From JAGOEX01 sp964630905 (lineage in GTDB: Bacteria > UBP6 > UBA1177), in NCBI GenBank assembly GCA_964630905.1, contig CAZVWR010000020.1:1-48417 (forward strand): DNA of 48,417 bases, written 5' to 3'. The notes beneath the pieces were generated by a model. That model was not told where the DNA came from and ran no database searches. It was given only the letters and a program-made list of their open reading frames with translations. How positions within the stretch are numbered: position 1 is the stretch's first letter; each line of letters opens with the position of its first letter. Positions 32,477 through 41,167 of this stretch are shown here, piece by piece. Both the position numbers and the translations under genes were made by a program.

Positions 32477-33481
32477 TCATCCACCGTGTTTAAGGAGATA
32501 TTTGTTAGATATCGCTTTGAATGAGATTTTTCCCTGATTTCTTTCAGTCTGTTCAAATGATCGGAAAACGACCCCTTCTCTTTCGGCTTGAGGATTTAGC
32601 AGTGACTTCCCTTCTGCAAATTTAAGAAAATCATCGTGATTTTTCCCTTTGATAGACATTTTCTCTTCAACAACAGGAACTGGTTTCAATCCGAATTCTT
32701 CGCACACTTTTCTATATTCAGCTGATGAGAGATAACGCTGTTTTGTGATATCAAAAATGTTGAAAACAAAAATGTCCTGCCCTTTGAGATTATATACATT
32801 TGATTGTATGCCGTTGCCGATCACTTCACCTTGGAGTGCAAGATAACTGCCTGAATTCTGTTGATGTTTCTTCAATTTATCTTCAATTTCATAGAGTTTT
32901 GCAAGCTTCCAGAAAGTCTGTTCCGGTGCTTCAAGATATTCCCAGTTCCTGCCGCAGACATGAAAACCGTTATTATCTAAAATGAAAGAACACGATGTTC
33001 CGTCAAGCTTTTCAGTTACAAAAAAATCGATGTCATAAAACTCTGCAACATCAATATTCTGAACTCTCTCTTCATCAGTTTTAGGAACTGAGCTCGGATA
33101 TGCTCCTGCGACTTCACCTGATATTGCGGCCGGGATAGGCGGTTCATAAAGAGTTATTCCAAGGAGTTGCGACACATCGTCACCTTCTTTGAAATCTCCG
33201 TCCTTTAAAACCTCTTCAACTTTGAAAACAAGACCTTGCGAAAGTGCTCCTCTGAATTTTTTTGTTCTGAGTCGGAACTTGTCCTGCCTTAAGAATTCAT
33301 ATTCCGGTTTTTCAGGAAAAACAGAATCAATTTCGCAGTATACAACAAGCATTCCTGCTTTTATTTCAGTCGCTTTTTTCACGACAACCTGCCAACCGCC
33401 AAAAACTGCAAGTTCAATTGCATCAGCACCTTCTATCGGCTTAATGGCATCAACTTTTCTGATTGTTGCAAGTTTTCTCAT
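32477..33481 (-). CDS. RNA ligase of the DRB0094/Rnl5-like type
   Basis: 334-residue predicted ATP-dependent RNA ligase. Nucleotidyltransferase motifs: motif I EKLDGTS with nucleophile Lys158; QGEVIG (motif III region) with FVFNIFDI (IIIa, about 238-245); motif IV EGVVFRS (302-308); motif V SFKAISNKYL (320-329). The N-terminal 140 residues (ATIRKVDAIKPIEGADAIELAVFGGWQVVV) form the OB-fold-like domain placed before the catalytic domain in the Deinococcus DRB0094 group, enzymes known to seal nicks with 3'-OH RNA. GAGG lies 8 bases before the ATG and overlaps the stop region of the upstream UDG-like gene. Substrate here unknown: RNA repair or tRNA/rRNA healing is the natural guess. Confidence 0.9.
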   Translation of the reverse strand: MRKLATIRKVDAIKPIEGADAIELAVFGGWQVVVKKATEIKAGMLVVYCEIDSVFPEKPEYEFLRQDKFRLRTKKFRGALSQGLVFKVEEVLKDGDFKEGDDVSQLLGITLYEPPIPAAISGEVAGAYPSSVPKTDEERVQNIDVAEFYDIDFFVTEKLDGTSCSFILDNNGFHVCGRNWEYLEAPEQTFWKLAKLYEIEDKLKKHQQNSGSYLALQGEVIGNGIQSNVYNLKGQDIFVFNIFDITKQRYLSSAEYRKVCEEFGLKPVPVVEEKMSIKGKNHDDFLKFAEGKSLLNPQAEREGVVFRSFEQTERNQGKISFKAISNKYLLKHGG

Positions 33482-33492
33482 TTTTTCACCTC

Positions 33493-34206
33493 TCAGTAAT
33501 TTATTTTGATCCCTGCTTGAACAAGTGCTTTTTCAACAGTTAATTCAGGATGTTGTGACAGCACTGCGTTGAGATTTTTCTGAAAATTGCCGTATGAGAA
33601 ATGGGGATAGAAAAACAGCTGGTCCCTGTGATCTTCCGCATCATTTTCATATCGCTCTTTCAACCTTTTCAGATATGCTGCAAATATCCCTTTTTCCTTA
33701 AGTTCACTGCATCCTATAACCCACAGTTTTGAGTCAAAGATCTTTTGCATGTCAACTGCAATGTCTGCCATGAAAATCTGAGTTTCATCAATTAAGTGCT
33801 TAAAACTCTTGAGCTTTTTAAGATCAACGGTGCTTTTTGTATGGATGCAGGTTTTGTTCAGGACTGCAACTTCTTTATCAAAATTGGTTACAAGCCCGTT
33901 ATTTATAAAAAAATTGCGTGTCATCTGCCCTGCTTTTCCAATGAGGTAACAGGAATTTTCCTCTTTCTGCTCATCCATTCCGGGATTATCGGCAACAATG
34001 ATATATTTCGGACCTGTTTCAGACAACTTCCTTAAATTCCTGTTGAAAACGATCGCATTATCTATCCTGTATCCATTTCCGCCCTTACACGATTCCACAT
34101 TTACACAATGTATTTTTTCTAAAAGACCGGAGTTTTCTCTTTTCCAGAATTCCACTTGAGATCCAAAATTGTCTATGAGATTAGATAAATCTTTGAATTT
34201 ATTCAT
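33493..34206 (-). CDS. Uracil-DNA-glycosylase-like fold protein
   Basis: 237 residues, cytoplasmic. Pattern resembles family 4/5 UDG-like proteins: YIIVADNPGMDEQ (residues 68-80, compare GEAPGxxE), LIGKAGQMTRNFFINNGL (88-105, compare FVGRAGQLL), VLNKTCIHTKST (115-126), WVIGCSELKEKG and a late HFSYGNFQKNL (202-212, compare the HPS motif). The N-terminal 45 residues include Cys34 and Cys40 but not a clear four-Cys FeS cluster set. Activity cannot be asserted; the fold also serves non-glycosylase proteins. ATG overlaps the VWA gene stop by one base (TAATG), with weak ribosome site, so translation is coupled; the RNA ligase starts 11 bases after its stop. Confidence 0.6.
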   Translation of the reverse strand: MNKFKDLSNLIDNFGSQVEFWKRENSGLLEKIHCVNVESCKGGNGYRIDNAIVFNRNLRKLSETGPKYIIVADNPGMDEQKEENSCYLIGKAGQMTRNFFINNGLVTNFDKEVAVLNKTCIHTKSTVDLKKLKSFKHLIDETQIFMADIAVDMQKIFDSKLWVIGCSELKEKGIFAAYLKRLKERYENDAEDHRDQLFFYPHFSYGNFQKNLNAVLSQHPELTVEKALVQAGIKINY

Positions 34207-36278
34207 TAACTCTGAATGCCGCCATCGTCTTTAATGCCCGGAACAATGATGAAAACATCACGAGTGTCAAGGATCGCCCCTTCACCGTAAACATGTATTC
34301 TCGCTCTGAAAAGTGTGTTTTCAGTCGTGGTCGGTTCAAATATTGTGTTTTCAAATGTTATATCAAAAAGAATATTTGTATTGGGACGGACATTGTAAAA
34401 CCATTCATTGTCCAAGCTGTCATAATTATTGGGCGGAATTGATGAATCGGGCTTTATTTTCTTTATGAACTGTGTGGTGTCTATACTGAAACTGTTAGCG
34501 ATGCTCGTTTTCTGTGTGGTTATGTCTCTTTTGATGTTTAAAAGCAGATCGTTGATCGCTGTCACCATTTCATTGCTCAATCCGCCTCCTGTGTAGCCGA
34601 CCTGGAAAATGAAATGATCTCCCTCGGCAGTCTTTGAATCTGTGTCATCGGCAATTTCAGTCATTCTTTCCTGAATGATATCAAGAAGTTCACTTGTTAA
34701 TGAAGTTCCCATTATCCCTATGAACTTCGAGTTGACGGCATTCATTGCGTTCTTAACTTCCTCGCGGTAATGCCCCTGATCGGGTTTTGAAGAATTCCAC
34801 TTGTAATTATAAGCAGTTATCCCCTTGTCACTCAATATATCCTCATTGACATCATAAAGTGCTTCATCTGTCATCAGTATCTGTATCGGAAGAGCGGCAT
34901 CCCTGAAACAGCCGCCGCCTATATGCCCGATCTGACCGGTACAATTTTGAGAAGCAAGTGTTACGGTGTGATAAGGGTCATAATAGACATCCATATTGCC
35001 CTGATCGTAGTTATACAAACACAATAATACGTTGTCAAAACAGTCGCCTTCATCAAATTTAAGAAGCTCTCCGTCAAACCCGTGACCGCTCGCTCCCTGA
35101 AATAAAGTTTCGTACTGAGAATCGATCGATCCGCTTCCCGGAGCTGTCATATTGTTAAGTGCCGCCTGAAGCTTTGCAACATCAGTTGTTACCGGCTGAT
35201 TCATGACATGGGGAGTTGATTCAATGTGCTTGTAAGATGCAATGGCAAAAGCGGGATCATCGAGAACCGCCTGTATCCCAGGAATTATTATGCTGCTGAT
35301 ATCCTGTTTTACTGTGTCAATTGCACTTGCCATTGAACCGGTAAGGTCAAAATGAAAAAGTATGTCCGCTTTCTTTATTTTTGTATCAAATTCAAGAAGA
35401 TCGTTCTTTTCAGGGTCCATATACGGGAGAACAACATAGAACTGACCTTCATAGAATTCCGGATCTTTCTTTAAAGGGTCACTGCCTGCCGCAATTTCTG
35501 TATTGTCATCAAAACCGTCTCCGTCGGTATCTGCTTTCGTCGGGTCGGTTCCAAGCTCTAACTCCTTGGAATCACTCAAACCATCGTTATCACTGTCGAG
35601 ATCAAGATAATCGGGAAAACCGTCTTCATCTGAATCTTTGTTCCCTTCAATACTGTCAGGAATGCCGTCACCGTCAGAATCATCATCAAGATAGTTGGGA
35701 ATACCGTCTTCATCAGGGTCCTTTGTCCCTTCAACAAGGTCTGATATTCCGTCACCATCACTGTCTTCATCAAGAAAATCGGGGGTTCCGTCGCTATCCG
35801 TATCAATGCACGGCTGACTTGGACATTCAACACTGTCTTCGATATTATCTCCATCGCTATCGGTGTCGCGGTAATCAGAAGTTCCGTCACCATCCGTATC
35901 GATAACACCCTCAATTGAATCAGGAATTCCGTCACCGTCAGAATCAGTGTCAAGATAATCGGGAGTGCCATCCTCATCTGTATCAACTGCTACTCCGTTC
36001 GGTTTTTCAACATCATCAGGGATTCCGTCACCGTCACTGTCAACGCCGGGGATCACATTGTCTGCATCAGTATCCTCATTGTCAGGAAGCTCATTTTCAT
36101 CTCCGGGAAGAATCTGCTCATCCCCCGTCGAATTATCGGGAAGCGTTCCGTTCCCGTCAGAATCAGTTCCTGAATTGATCTCATCTGACAGATCGTCAGA
36201 ATCCTCAACTGAACATGAAACAGATAAAAATAAAAATAGTGACGCAATTAAAACAGTTGAAAAAAACCTGATGTTCAT
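34206..36278 (-). CDS. VWA-domain lipoprotein with thrombospondin type-3 repeats
   Basis: 690-residue predicted surface lipoprotein. Start at 36278 has GGGGGAT just upstream and gives a signal peptide ending in lipobox SVSC (Cys22); 12 codons of open frame before it are ignored. Residues 23-75 are Asp/Glu/Asn-rich; about 79-265 carry some ten DxDxDGxxD calcium-binding thrombospondin type-3 units (SDGDGIPD, TDEDGTPD and variants); a von Willebrand A domain begins at about 300 with MIDAS DLTGSMAS (Asp311-Ser315, Thr in place of the usual first Ser) and contains Cys-rich inserts near 405-460. The C-terminal part (from about 585) looks like a beta domain. Likely calcium-stiffened adhesion or surface protein. 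First gene of an operon with a UDG-like protein and RNA ligase, an unexpected pairing. Confidence 0.9.
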   Translation of the reverse strand: MNIRFFSTVLIASLFLFLSVSCSVEDSDDLSDEINSGTDSDGNGTLPDNSTGDEQILPGDENELPDNEDTDADNVIPGVDSDGDGIPDDVEKPNGVAVDTDEDGTPDYLDTDSDGDGIPDSIEGVIDTDGDGTSDYRDTDSDGDNIEDSVECPSQPCIDTDSDGTPDFLDEDSDGDGISDLVEGTKDPDEDGIPNYLDDDSDGDGIPDSIEGNKDSDEDGFPDYLDLDSDNDGLSDSKELELGTDPTKADTDGDGFDDNTEIAAGSDPLKKDPEFYEGQFYVVLPYMDPEKNDLLEFDTKIKKADILFHFDLTGSMASAIDTVKQDISSIIIPGIQAVLDDPAFAIASYKHIESTPHVMNQPVTTDVAKLQAALNNMTAPGSGSIDSQYETLFQGASGHGFDGELLKFDEGDCFDNVLLCLYNYDQGNMDVYYDPYHTVTLASQNCTGQIGHIGGGCFRDAALPIQILMTDEALYDVNEDILSDKGITAYNYKWNSSKPDQGHYREEVKNAMNAVNSKFIGIMGTSLTSELLDIIQERMTEIADDTDSKTAEGDHFIFQVGYTGGGLSNEMVTAINDLLLNIKRDITTQKTSIANSFSIDTTQFIKKIKPDSSIPPNNYDSLDNEWFYNVRPNTNILFDITFENTIFEPTTTENTLFRARIHVYGEGAILDTRDVFIIVPGIKDDGGIQS

Positions 36279-36324
36279 TGATCCCCCGCTCACCCGTTTA
36301 TCTAAAAATCGCAATTACGCTCTA

Positions 36325-36352
36325 ATTGTATTTTAAACTCAAAAAAAATCAA
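36325..36352 (-). promoter_or_regulatory. Promoter of the VWA / UDG-like / RNA ligase operon
   Basis: On the minus strand: -35 TTGATT (complement of 36347-36352), 16-base spacer, -10 TACAAT (complement of 36325-36330), about 46 bases before the VWA gene ATG. No other promoter is evident before the RNA ligase gene. Confidence 0.55.
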
Positions 36353-36366
36353 TGGGTTAGTCGTTC

Positions 36367-37635
36367 TTATTTCACATTGACAAGATGATAGTTCTTTTTC
36401 CCGCAGCGGATTATTATCATTGATTTGTGCATCAGGGAAGATGTATTGACAATAAATTCAGGGTCTTCCGCTTTTTCATTGTTTATGTAGCAGCCCCCCT
36501 GCTGGATAAGATTTCTCGCTTTTCCTTTAGATGGCTGCATATTGGTGTTGACAAGAAGATCGGCTATATTTATGCCGTTTTTAATTTCCTCTCTGGGAAC
36601 GACGGTTGAAGGAACATCGTTGAAAATACTTTTGAGTTCTTTTTCGCTTAAGCCCTTGAGATCACCTCCGAAAAGTGCCGCACTTGCAGCTTGTGCACTT
36701 TTAAGACCCTCTTCACCGTGAAGAATTTTTGTCGCTTCCTGTGCCAGAAGTGTCTGGGCTTTTCTCAAATGGGGCTGTGACTTATGCTCACTGCAAACTT
36801 TATCTATTTCAGAAACATCAATGAATGTAAACAGTTTCATCATTTTTTCAACATCTTCATCCGTCGTATTTATCCAGTACTGGTAATACTGGTAAGGACT
36901 TGTTTTTTCAGGGTCGAGCCACACCGCATTTCCTGCACTTTTGCCGAATTTTTCACCGGTTGATGTGGTCATCAGAGGAAATGTCATTCCGAAAACCTTT
37001 CCTGCGTCAGCCCTTCTGACAAGTTCTATTCCTGCCGTAATATTTCCCCACTGATCGTTGCCGCCAAACTGCATAGTGCATCCGAAGTTCCTGAAAAGAT
37101 AGAGGAAATCATACGACTGAAGCGTCATATAACTGAATTCCGTATAAGATATTCCGTTTTCTGAAGCAAGACGGCTTTTAACAGAATCCTTCGCCAGCAT
37201 GTAGCTGAGGGTAAAATGCTTTCCTATATCTCTAAGCCAGTCGATTATGGACATTCCGTGAGTCCAGTCATAGTTGTTCACCATGAAAGCCGAATTTTCA
37301 CCTTTAAAGCGGATCACCTTCTCCATTTGCCCTTTTATTGAATCAGCATTATGCATAACCTGTGTAATTGACTGGAGATTTCTCTCCTCAGACTTTCCAC
37401 TCGGATCGCCGATCATTCCTGTTGCGCCGCCGATAAGGGGGAGAACTTTGTGTCCGTAACGCTGAAAATGTGCAAGACCCATCAATGGAACAAGATTGCC
37501 GACATGGAGACTTTCAGCAGTCGGATCAAAACCGCAATAGACTGTAACCTTATTTTCATTAAGATATTTTTCAATTTCAGGATCTGTCACATTTGAAATA
37601 AAACCGCGATCTCTCAATTCATTGTAAACTGACAT
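36367..37635 (-). CDS. tyrS: Tyrosyl-tRNA synthetase
   Basis: Class I aminoacyl-tRNA synthetase charging tRNA-Tyr. TyrS signature YCGFDPTAESLHVGNLVPLMGLAHFQRYGH includes the HIGH-type motif HVGN; KFGKSAGNAVWLDP holds the KMSKS-type loop as KFGKS; C-terminal S4-like RNA-binding domain NMQPSKGKARNLIQQGGCYINNEKA. 422 residues, normal for the TyrRS type found in Escherichia coli. Start at 37635 has GGAGAG upstream, over a TTG 12 bases earlier. Lies 15 bases after the M48 peptidase gene. Confidence 0.97.
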   Translation of the reverse strand: MSVYNELRDRGFISNVTDPEIEKYLNENKVTVYCGFDPTAESLHVGNLVPLMGLAHFQRYGHKVLPLIGGATGMIGDPSGKSEERNLQSITQVMHNADSIKGQMEKVIRFKGENSAFMVNNYDWTHGMSIIDWLRDIGKHFTLSYMLAKDSVKSRLASENGISYTEFSYMTLQSYDFLYLFRNFGCTMQFGGNDQWGNITAGIELVRRADAGKVFGMTFPLMTTSTGEKFGKSAGNAVWLDPEKTSPYQYYQYWINTTDEDVEKMMKLFTFIDVSEIDKVCSEHKSQPHLRKAQTLLAQEATKILHGEEGLKSAQAASAALFGGDLKGLSEKELKSIFNDVPSTVVPREEIKNGINIADLLVNTNMQPSKGKARNLIQQGGCYINNEKAEDPEFIVNTSSLMHKSMIIIRCGKKNYHLVNVK

Positions 37636-37650
37636 TTTTCTCTCCAAACT

Positions 37651-39072
37651 TTACTCAGGATAATCAATCTGAATCTTATTTTTGCACTTTTTGCATATAA
37701 CCTGTCTTCCGCGAAATATCGGCGAAAGCTGAATAGTGTGACCGCATGAGCACAGACAGGTCTCCCACGAATCGGGATTAATTCTTTTAAAAACCGATAA
37801 TGCTCCGTCAACCGGCTTCGTTTTTTCTTCAGAATGGTTTATACCTGAAGTTACCGACGGAACCGTGAGATATCTTCCGCATCTTGGGCACTGTATCTGA
37901 GATTTTCCAATTGTCGGAGGCACTTTTATTTTCAGTCCGCAGGCACACGGCATGAACAGAAACCCGCTTGTAGCCATTATAAGGTCACTGATATTTCTAG
38001 GTGAAGCGACAGACGATGCAGCAACTGCCTCCACTCCCGAAAGACCGTCTCTTATGCTGACTTCGCCCTTATCTTTAAGAGCCGATTCAGGCAGAAGTTT
38101 CCTTTCATTTGCCGTTTTTGTGAACACCTGCTGATAATCCCTAAACGATACTTTTCCTCCGTTATGTAAAGCCCTGAGAATTGCAATTCTCTGGTGTGTC
38201 GGAGGATGGGTTGATGTTGAAAAAAGAGAGCCCTCGTCAGCAAGAGCCATCGGGTTGATTATGAACATCGGGGCAGTTATTCTGTTGTAGAAAACAAGAT
38301 TCGCCGCTGAACCCGATATTTTTTCAAGTGCGGAGGCAAGACCTTCAGGATATCTTGTGAGTCTCACGGCCGTTGCATCGGCAAGATATTCCCTCTTCCT
38401 TGAGATAGCAAAATAGAAAAGCTGGGCTAACAGTGGAGCTATTATCGCAAAAGCTATTGCAATGAGCATGACCGCAGGATGAACATTTGAGGCGTTTGAT
38501 CCGAGACGGCTCCTTCTGGAATTTATTGAACCTCTCGACCCTGTGATAAACCCTCTGGCAATAAGATTTATGCTTCCGAGCATCACTCCGGCAAAAGTCA
38601 TGAAAAGGACATCACGGTTAATGATGTGGCTCATTTCGTGTGCAATAACACCCTGAAGCTCATCCCTGTTGAGTGTCTCAAGAAGCCCTGCCGTAACGCA
38701 GACTGCCGATTTTTCAGGCCTTATTCCGGTTGCGAATGCATTCATAGCCGAATCATTTATCACATAGATCTCCGGCATGAATGTCTGGCTTCCTGCGATT
38801 TTCATCTCTTCCACAATGTTGTAAAGCTGGGGATACGATTCTTTTGTCACTTTTGTCGCTTTGCTCACACTGAGAACGATTGCATCACCGAAATAATATG
38901 CAACAGCGGACTGCACCGCCCATATTGCAAATCCGGCAAGAGCTCCCCAGTATAAACCGTCAGGATAATAGATAGCACCGCCGATCGAAATTGAAAGCGC
39001 TTCAAGCAGGAAGAACATCGCAATGAATACGATCTTAGACTTCCTTCTGTTCTGTTCGATCAGCTCCCACAT
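37651..39072 (-). CDS. htpX: HtpX-like M48 membrane metallopeptidase with zinc-ribbon tail
   Basis: 473-residue inner-membrane zinc protease of the HtpX type, acting in membrane protein quality control. Two N-terminal membrane segments (about 15-35, 40-62), active site HEMSH (His145, Glu146, His149) followed by two more membrane segments, and the third ligand in SRKREYLADATAV. From about residue 370 there is an unusual extension: MPCACGLKIKVPP...CPRCGRY and CLCSCGHTIQL...VICKKCKNKI, two CxC/CxxC zinc-ribbon-like units. Ordinary HtpX is about 290 residues, so the tail is an added sensor or binding module. LemA gene lies 21 bases upstream, a widespread pairing. The symbol is for the peptidase part. 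Confidence 0.9.
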   Translation of the reverse strand: MWELIEQNRRKSKIVFIAMFFLLEALSISIGGAIYYPDGLYWGALAGFAIWAVQSAVAYYFGDAIVLSVSKATKVTKESYPQLYNIVEEMKIAGSQTFMPEIYVINDSAMNAFATGIRPEKSAVCVTAGLLETLNRDELQGVIAHEMSHIINRDVLFMTFAGVMLGSINLIARGFITGSRGSINSRRSRLGSNASNVHPAVMLIAIAFAIIAPLLAQLFYFAISRKREYLADATAVRLTRYPEGLASALEKISGSAANLVFYNRITAPMFIINPMALADEGSLFSTSTHPPTHQRIAILRALHNGGKVSFRDYQQVFTKTANERKLLPESALKDKGEVSIRDGLSGVEAVAASSVASPRNISDLIMATSGFLFMPCACGLKIKVPPTIGKSQIQCPRCGRYLTVPSVTSGINHSEEKTKPVDGALSVFKRINPDSWETCLCSCGHTIQLSPIFRGRQVICKKCKNKIQIDYPE

Positions 39073-39093
39073 CTAAAACACCAGTTAATTCAA

Positions 39094-39672
39094 TCAGTTG
39101 AAACTTACTTTGGGAGCCAGTTTCTCTTGTTTGTCCTCAATCTCGAAGAATTCCGATCTTACAAAATTGAACATTCCGGCAACTATGCTTGACGGGAACA
39201 TTTCGATCTTATTATTAAACATCATAACATCGTCGTTGTATGCCTGTCTTGAAAAAGCGATCTTATTTTCAGTAGAAGTAAGCTCTTCCTGCAAAGCGAG
39301 AAAGTTCTGATTCGCCTTTAATTCCGGGTAGTTCTCAACAGTAAGAAGCAGTTTTGCAAGTGAACCGCTAAGATCCGCTTCAGCCGCACCGATGTCTTTC
39401 ACTGAACCGCCGCTTCCGGCATTCATCGCTTTAGACCTTGCTTCGGTAACTTTCACGAATGTTTCATTTTCGTGTTTCATGTATCCTTTTGCTGTTTCAA
39501 CAAGGTTCGGGATGAGATCGTGCCTTCTTTTAAGCTGAACATCGATCTGGCTCCATGAGTTCTTAACCCTGTTGCGAAGTACGACCAGAGCATTGTAGAT
39601 GCCGACAAAAATGATCACAGCAATAAAGACCAGCACAAAAAGTGCTCCTAAGAAAATAAGTGCGGCTGCCAT
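39094..39672 (-). CDS. lemA: LemA family protein
   Basis: 192 residues: one N-terminal membrane segment (about 3-30) then a helical-bundle domain. Hallmarks: YNALVVLRNRVKNSWSQIDVQLKRRHDLIPNLVETAKGYMKHE and AFSRQAYNDDVMMFNNKIEMFPSSIVAGMF. Exact function of the family is unsettled; it often neighbours HtpX-like peptidases, as here. AGGAGG lies 8 bases before the ATG. Confidence 0.95.
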   Translation of the reverse strand: MAAALIFLGALFVLVFIAVIIFVGIYNALVVLRNRVKNSWSQIDVQLKRRHDLIPNLVETAKGYMKHENETFVKVTEARSKAMNAGSGGSVKDIGAAEADLSGSLAKLLLTVENYPELKANQNFLALQEELTSTENKIAFSRQAYNDDVMMFNNKIEMFPSSIVAGMFNFVRSEFFEIEDKQEKLAPKVSFN

Positions 39673-39684
39673 TTGTTATCCTCC

Positions 39685-40092
39685 TTAATTTACCTGTTTT
39701 GAACAGAAAATATCCCTTAAAAACGAAAGGACCGGGCTGCCGGTCTCTTCCGAAGAACAGCTTATTATCTGATAAAGTTCCCCCTTATCAAACCAGATAC
39801 CGTGCTTTTCAATACATTCATCAATGAGAACTTCGCCGTTCTCTGTCTTAACGATCACTTTTTTCATCGCCTTCCTGCATATCGGACACGGTCTTTTCTT
39901 TTCTTTACTTGTTTTGTCAACATCCTGAAAAGACGAAAGAATTTCGTTCTTTTTCTCTAAAGAGCCCATCAAAAGCTCAAGTTCTCCGGCATCAAGCCAT
40001 ATTCCGCCGCAGTCAAAACAGTAGTCGATCTCAACATCGTTAAGTTCAAGCACAGCCATGTCAACTTTCGCACAAACCGGACACCTGAGCAT
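39685..40092 (-). CDS. Double zinc-finger (TFIIB-type zf) protein
   Basis: 135-residue cytoplasmic protein made of two zf-TFIIB-like units: CPVCAKVDMAVLELNDVEIDYCFDCGGIWLDAGELELL and CPICRKAMKKVIVKTENGEVLIDECIEKHGIWFDKGELYQI. In the second unit the usual CxxC of the second knuckle is C...H (ECIEKHGIW). Such proteins bind zinc; function unknown. GGGGAG precedes the ATG. First gene of the run zf-lemA-htpX-tyrS; the zinc-ribbon tail of the M48 peptidase makes a functional link plausible. Confidence 0.88.
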   Translation of the reverse strand: MLRCPVCAKVDMAVLELNDVEIDYCFDCGGIWLDAGELELLMGSLEKKNEILSSFQDVDKTSKEKKRPCPICRKAMKKVIVKTENGEVLIDECIEKHGIWFDKGELYQIISCSSEETGSPVLSFLRDIFCSKQVN

Positions 40093-40119
40093 TCGATCTC
40101 CCCTTAAAAAATACAGTGT

Positions 40120-40147
40120 ATGATAACAATAATCGGAGTTTTTTCAA
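40120..40147 (-). promoter_or_regulatory. Promoter of the zf-lemA-htpX-tyrS run
   Basis: On the minus strand: -35 TTGAAA (complement of 40142-40147), 16-base spacer, -10 TATCAT (complement of 40120-40125), about 27 bases before the zinc-finger gene ATG. Confidence 0.5.
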
Positions 40148-40167
40148 TTTTATTGAGGCGAATATCC

Positions 40168-40195
40168 TTGCATTTTTGTTTCCTCTTAATATGTT
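40168..40195 (+). promoter_or_regulatory. Promoter of ybaB-recR-nifJ
   Basis: -35 TTGCAT (40168-40173), 16-base spacer, -10 TATGTT (40190-40195), about 44 bases before the ybaB ATG. Confidence 0.5.
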
Positions 40196-40239
40196 ATTGT
40201 CGTTGTTGGTTTTTATATAATTTCTGAAATGAGGCGGAA

Positions 40240-40551
40240 ATGAACATTCAGAATCTTATGCAGCAGGCACAGAAGATGCAGAAGAAAATGGCTTCTCTTG
40301 ATGCTGAGTTCAAAAACGAGATATTCAAGACTGAAACCGGTGGCGGCGCTGTCACAATAACAATGAACGGTGATATGAAAATTATCGAAGTAAAAATATC
40401 AGACGAAATCATAAAATCGCAAGATGCTGAAATGATTGCCGATCTTTTTACAGCCGCAGTTAATCAGAGCATTGATACCGTAAAAAAGGAAAAGGAATCC
40501 AGACTTTCAAAAGTTGTCGGTAAAATGGGCGGAATGCCTGGTCTTTTCTGA
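40240..40551 (+). CDS. ybaB: YbaB/EbfC nucleoid-associated protein
   Basis: 103-residue DNA-binding dimer. Signatures MNIQNLMQQAQKMQKKMASL, GGGAVTITMNGDMKIIEVKIS and a C-terminal GKMGGMPGLF, the usual ending. Precedes recR by 6 bases, the nearly universal arrangement (normally after dnaX, which is absent here). Confidence 0.95.
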   Translation: MNIQNLMQQAQKMQKKMASLDAEFKNEIFKTETGGGAVTITMNGDMKIIEVKISDEIIKSQDAEMIADLFTAAVNQSIDTVKKEKESRLSKVVGKMGGMPGLF

Positions 40552-40557
40552 GGTGAA

Positions 40558-41142
40558 ATGGTAATTCCTGAAGTAAAACAGCTGATCGAAGAGTTCAAAA
40601 AACTCCCCGGAATATCGCTTAAACTTGCACACAAGCTCGCATATTCTGTTTTAAATGAAGCCGCTCTTAAAAAAACACTGGAAAACATTGTGAAGCTTTC
40701 GGAAAAGATAGAAGTGTGCCATGACTGCGGATACTTCAGGACTGATGGTTCAAGTTGTGTGAACTGTTCAGGTAAAAGTTCCGAAATATGTGTCGTGGCA
40801 ACATATTCCGATATGAGCGCGATCGAAAGAACGGGCTGTTTTTCCGGCTCCTATCATATTCTCGGCGGGCTGATAGCACCTCTTGAAAACACTCTGCCCG
40901 AAGACCTGCTTATTGATCAGCTTAAAAAAAGAGTCGAACAAAATCAGAGTGTTGAAATACTTCTTGCACTTCCTTTCTCAATAGAGGGTGATGCGACCGC
41001 ACTTTATATAAAAGACGAACTGTTTGGACTTAATGTAAGATTGTCCCGTATTGCAAGAGGACTTCCGGCAGGATGCGCTCCGGATGTGCTTGACAGAAAG
41101 ACTGTCCTTGAAGCATTCAGCGGGAAAACATATATCAACTGA
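40558..41142 (+). CDS. recR: Recombination mediator protein RecR
   Basis: Acts with RecF/RecO to load RecA at gaps. N-terminal helix-hairpin-helix LIEEFKKLPGISLKLAHKLAYSVL, zinc finger CHDCGYFRTDGSSCVNC, Toprim domain (EICVVATYSDMSAIERTGCFSGSYHILGGLIAPLE) and the C-terminal RIARGLPAGCAPDVLDRKTVLEAFSG. 194 residues, normal. AGGTGA upstream of the ATG. nifJ follows 25 bases later. Confidence 0.96.
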   Translation: MVIPEVKQLIEEFKKLPGISLKLAHKLAYSVLNEAALKKTLENIVKLSEKIEVCHDCGYFRTDGSSCVNCSGKSSEICVVATYSDMSAIERTGCFSGSYHILGGLIAPLENTLPEDLLIDQLKKRVEQNQSVEILLALPFSIEGDATALYIKDELFGLNVRLSRIARGLPAGCAPDVLDRKTVLEAFSGKTYIN

Positions 41143-41167
41143 TCTTTTTCCATATGGAGGAACAAAC

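Noticed and set aside
35381..36336. Open frames opposite the thrombospondin-repeat region
   Set aside because: Repetitive His/Gln/Ser-rich products arise from the complement of the Asp-Gly repeats; the VWA protein frame has signal peptide and domains.
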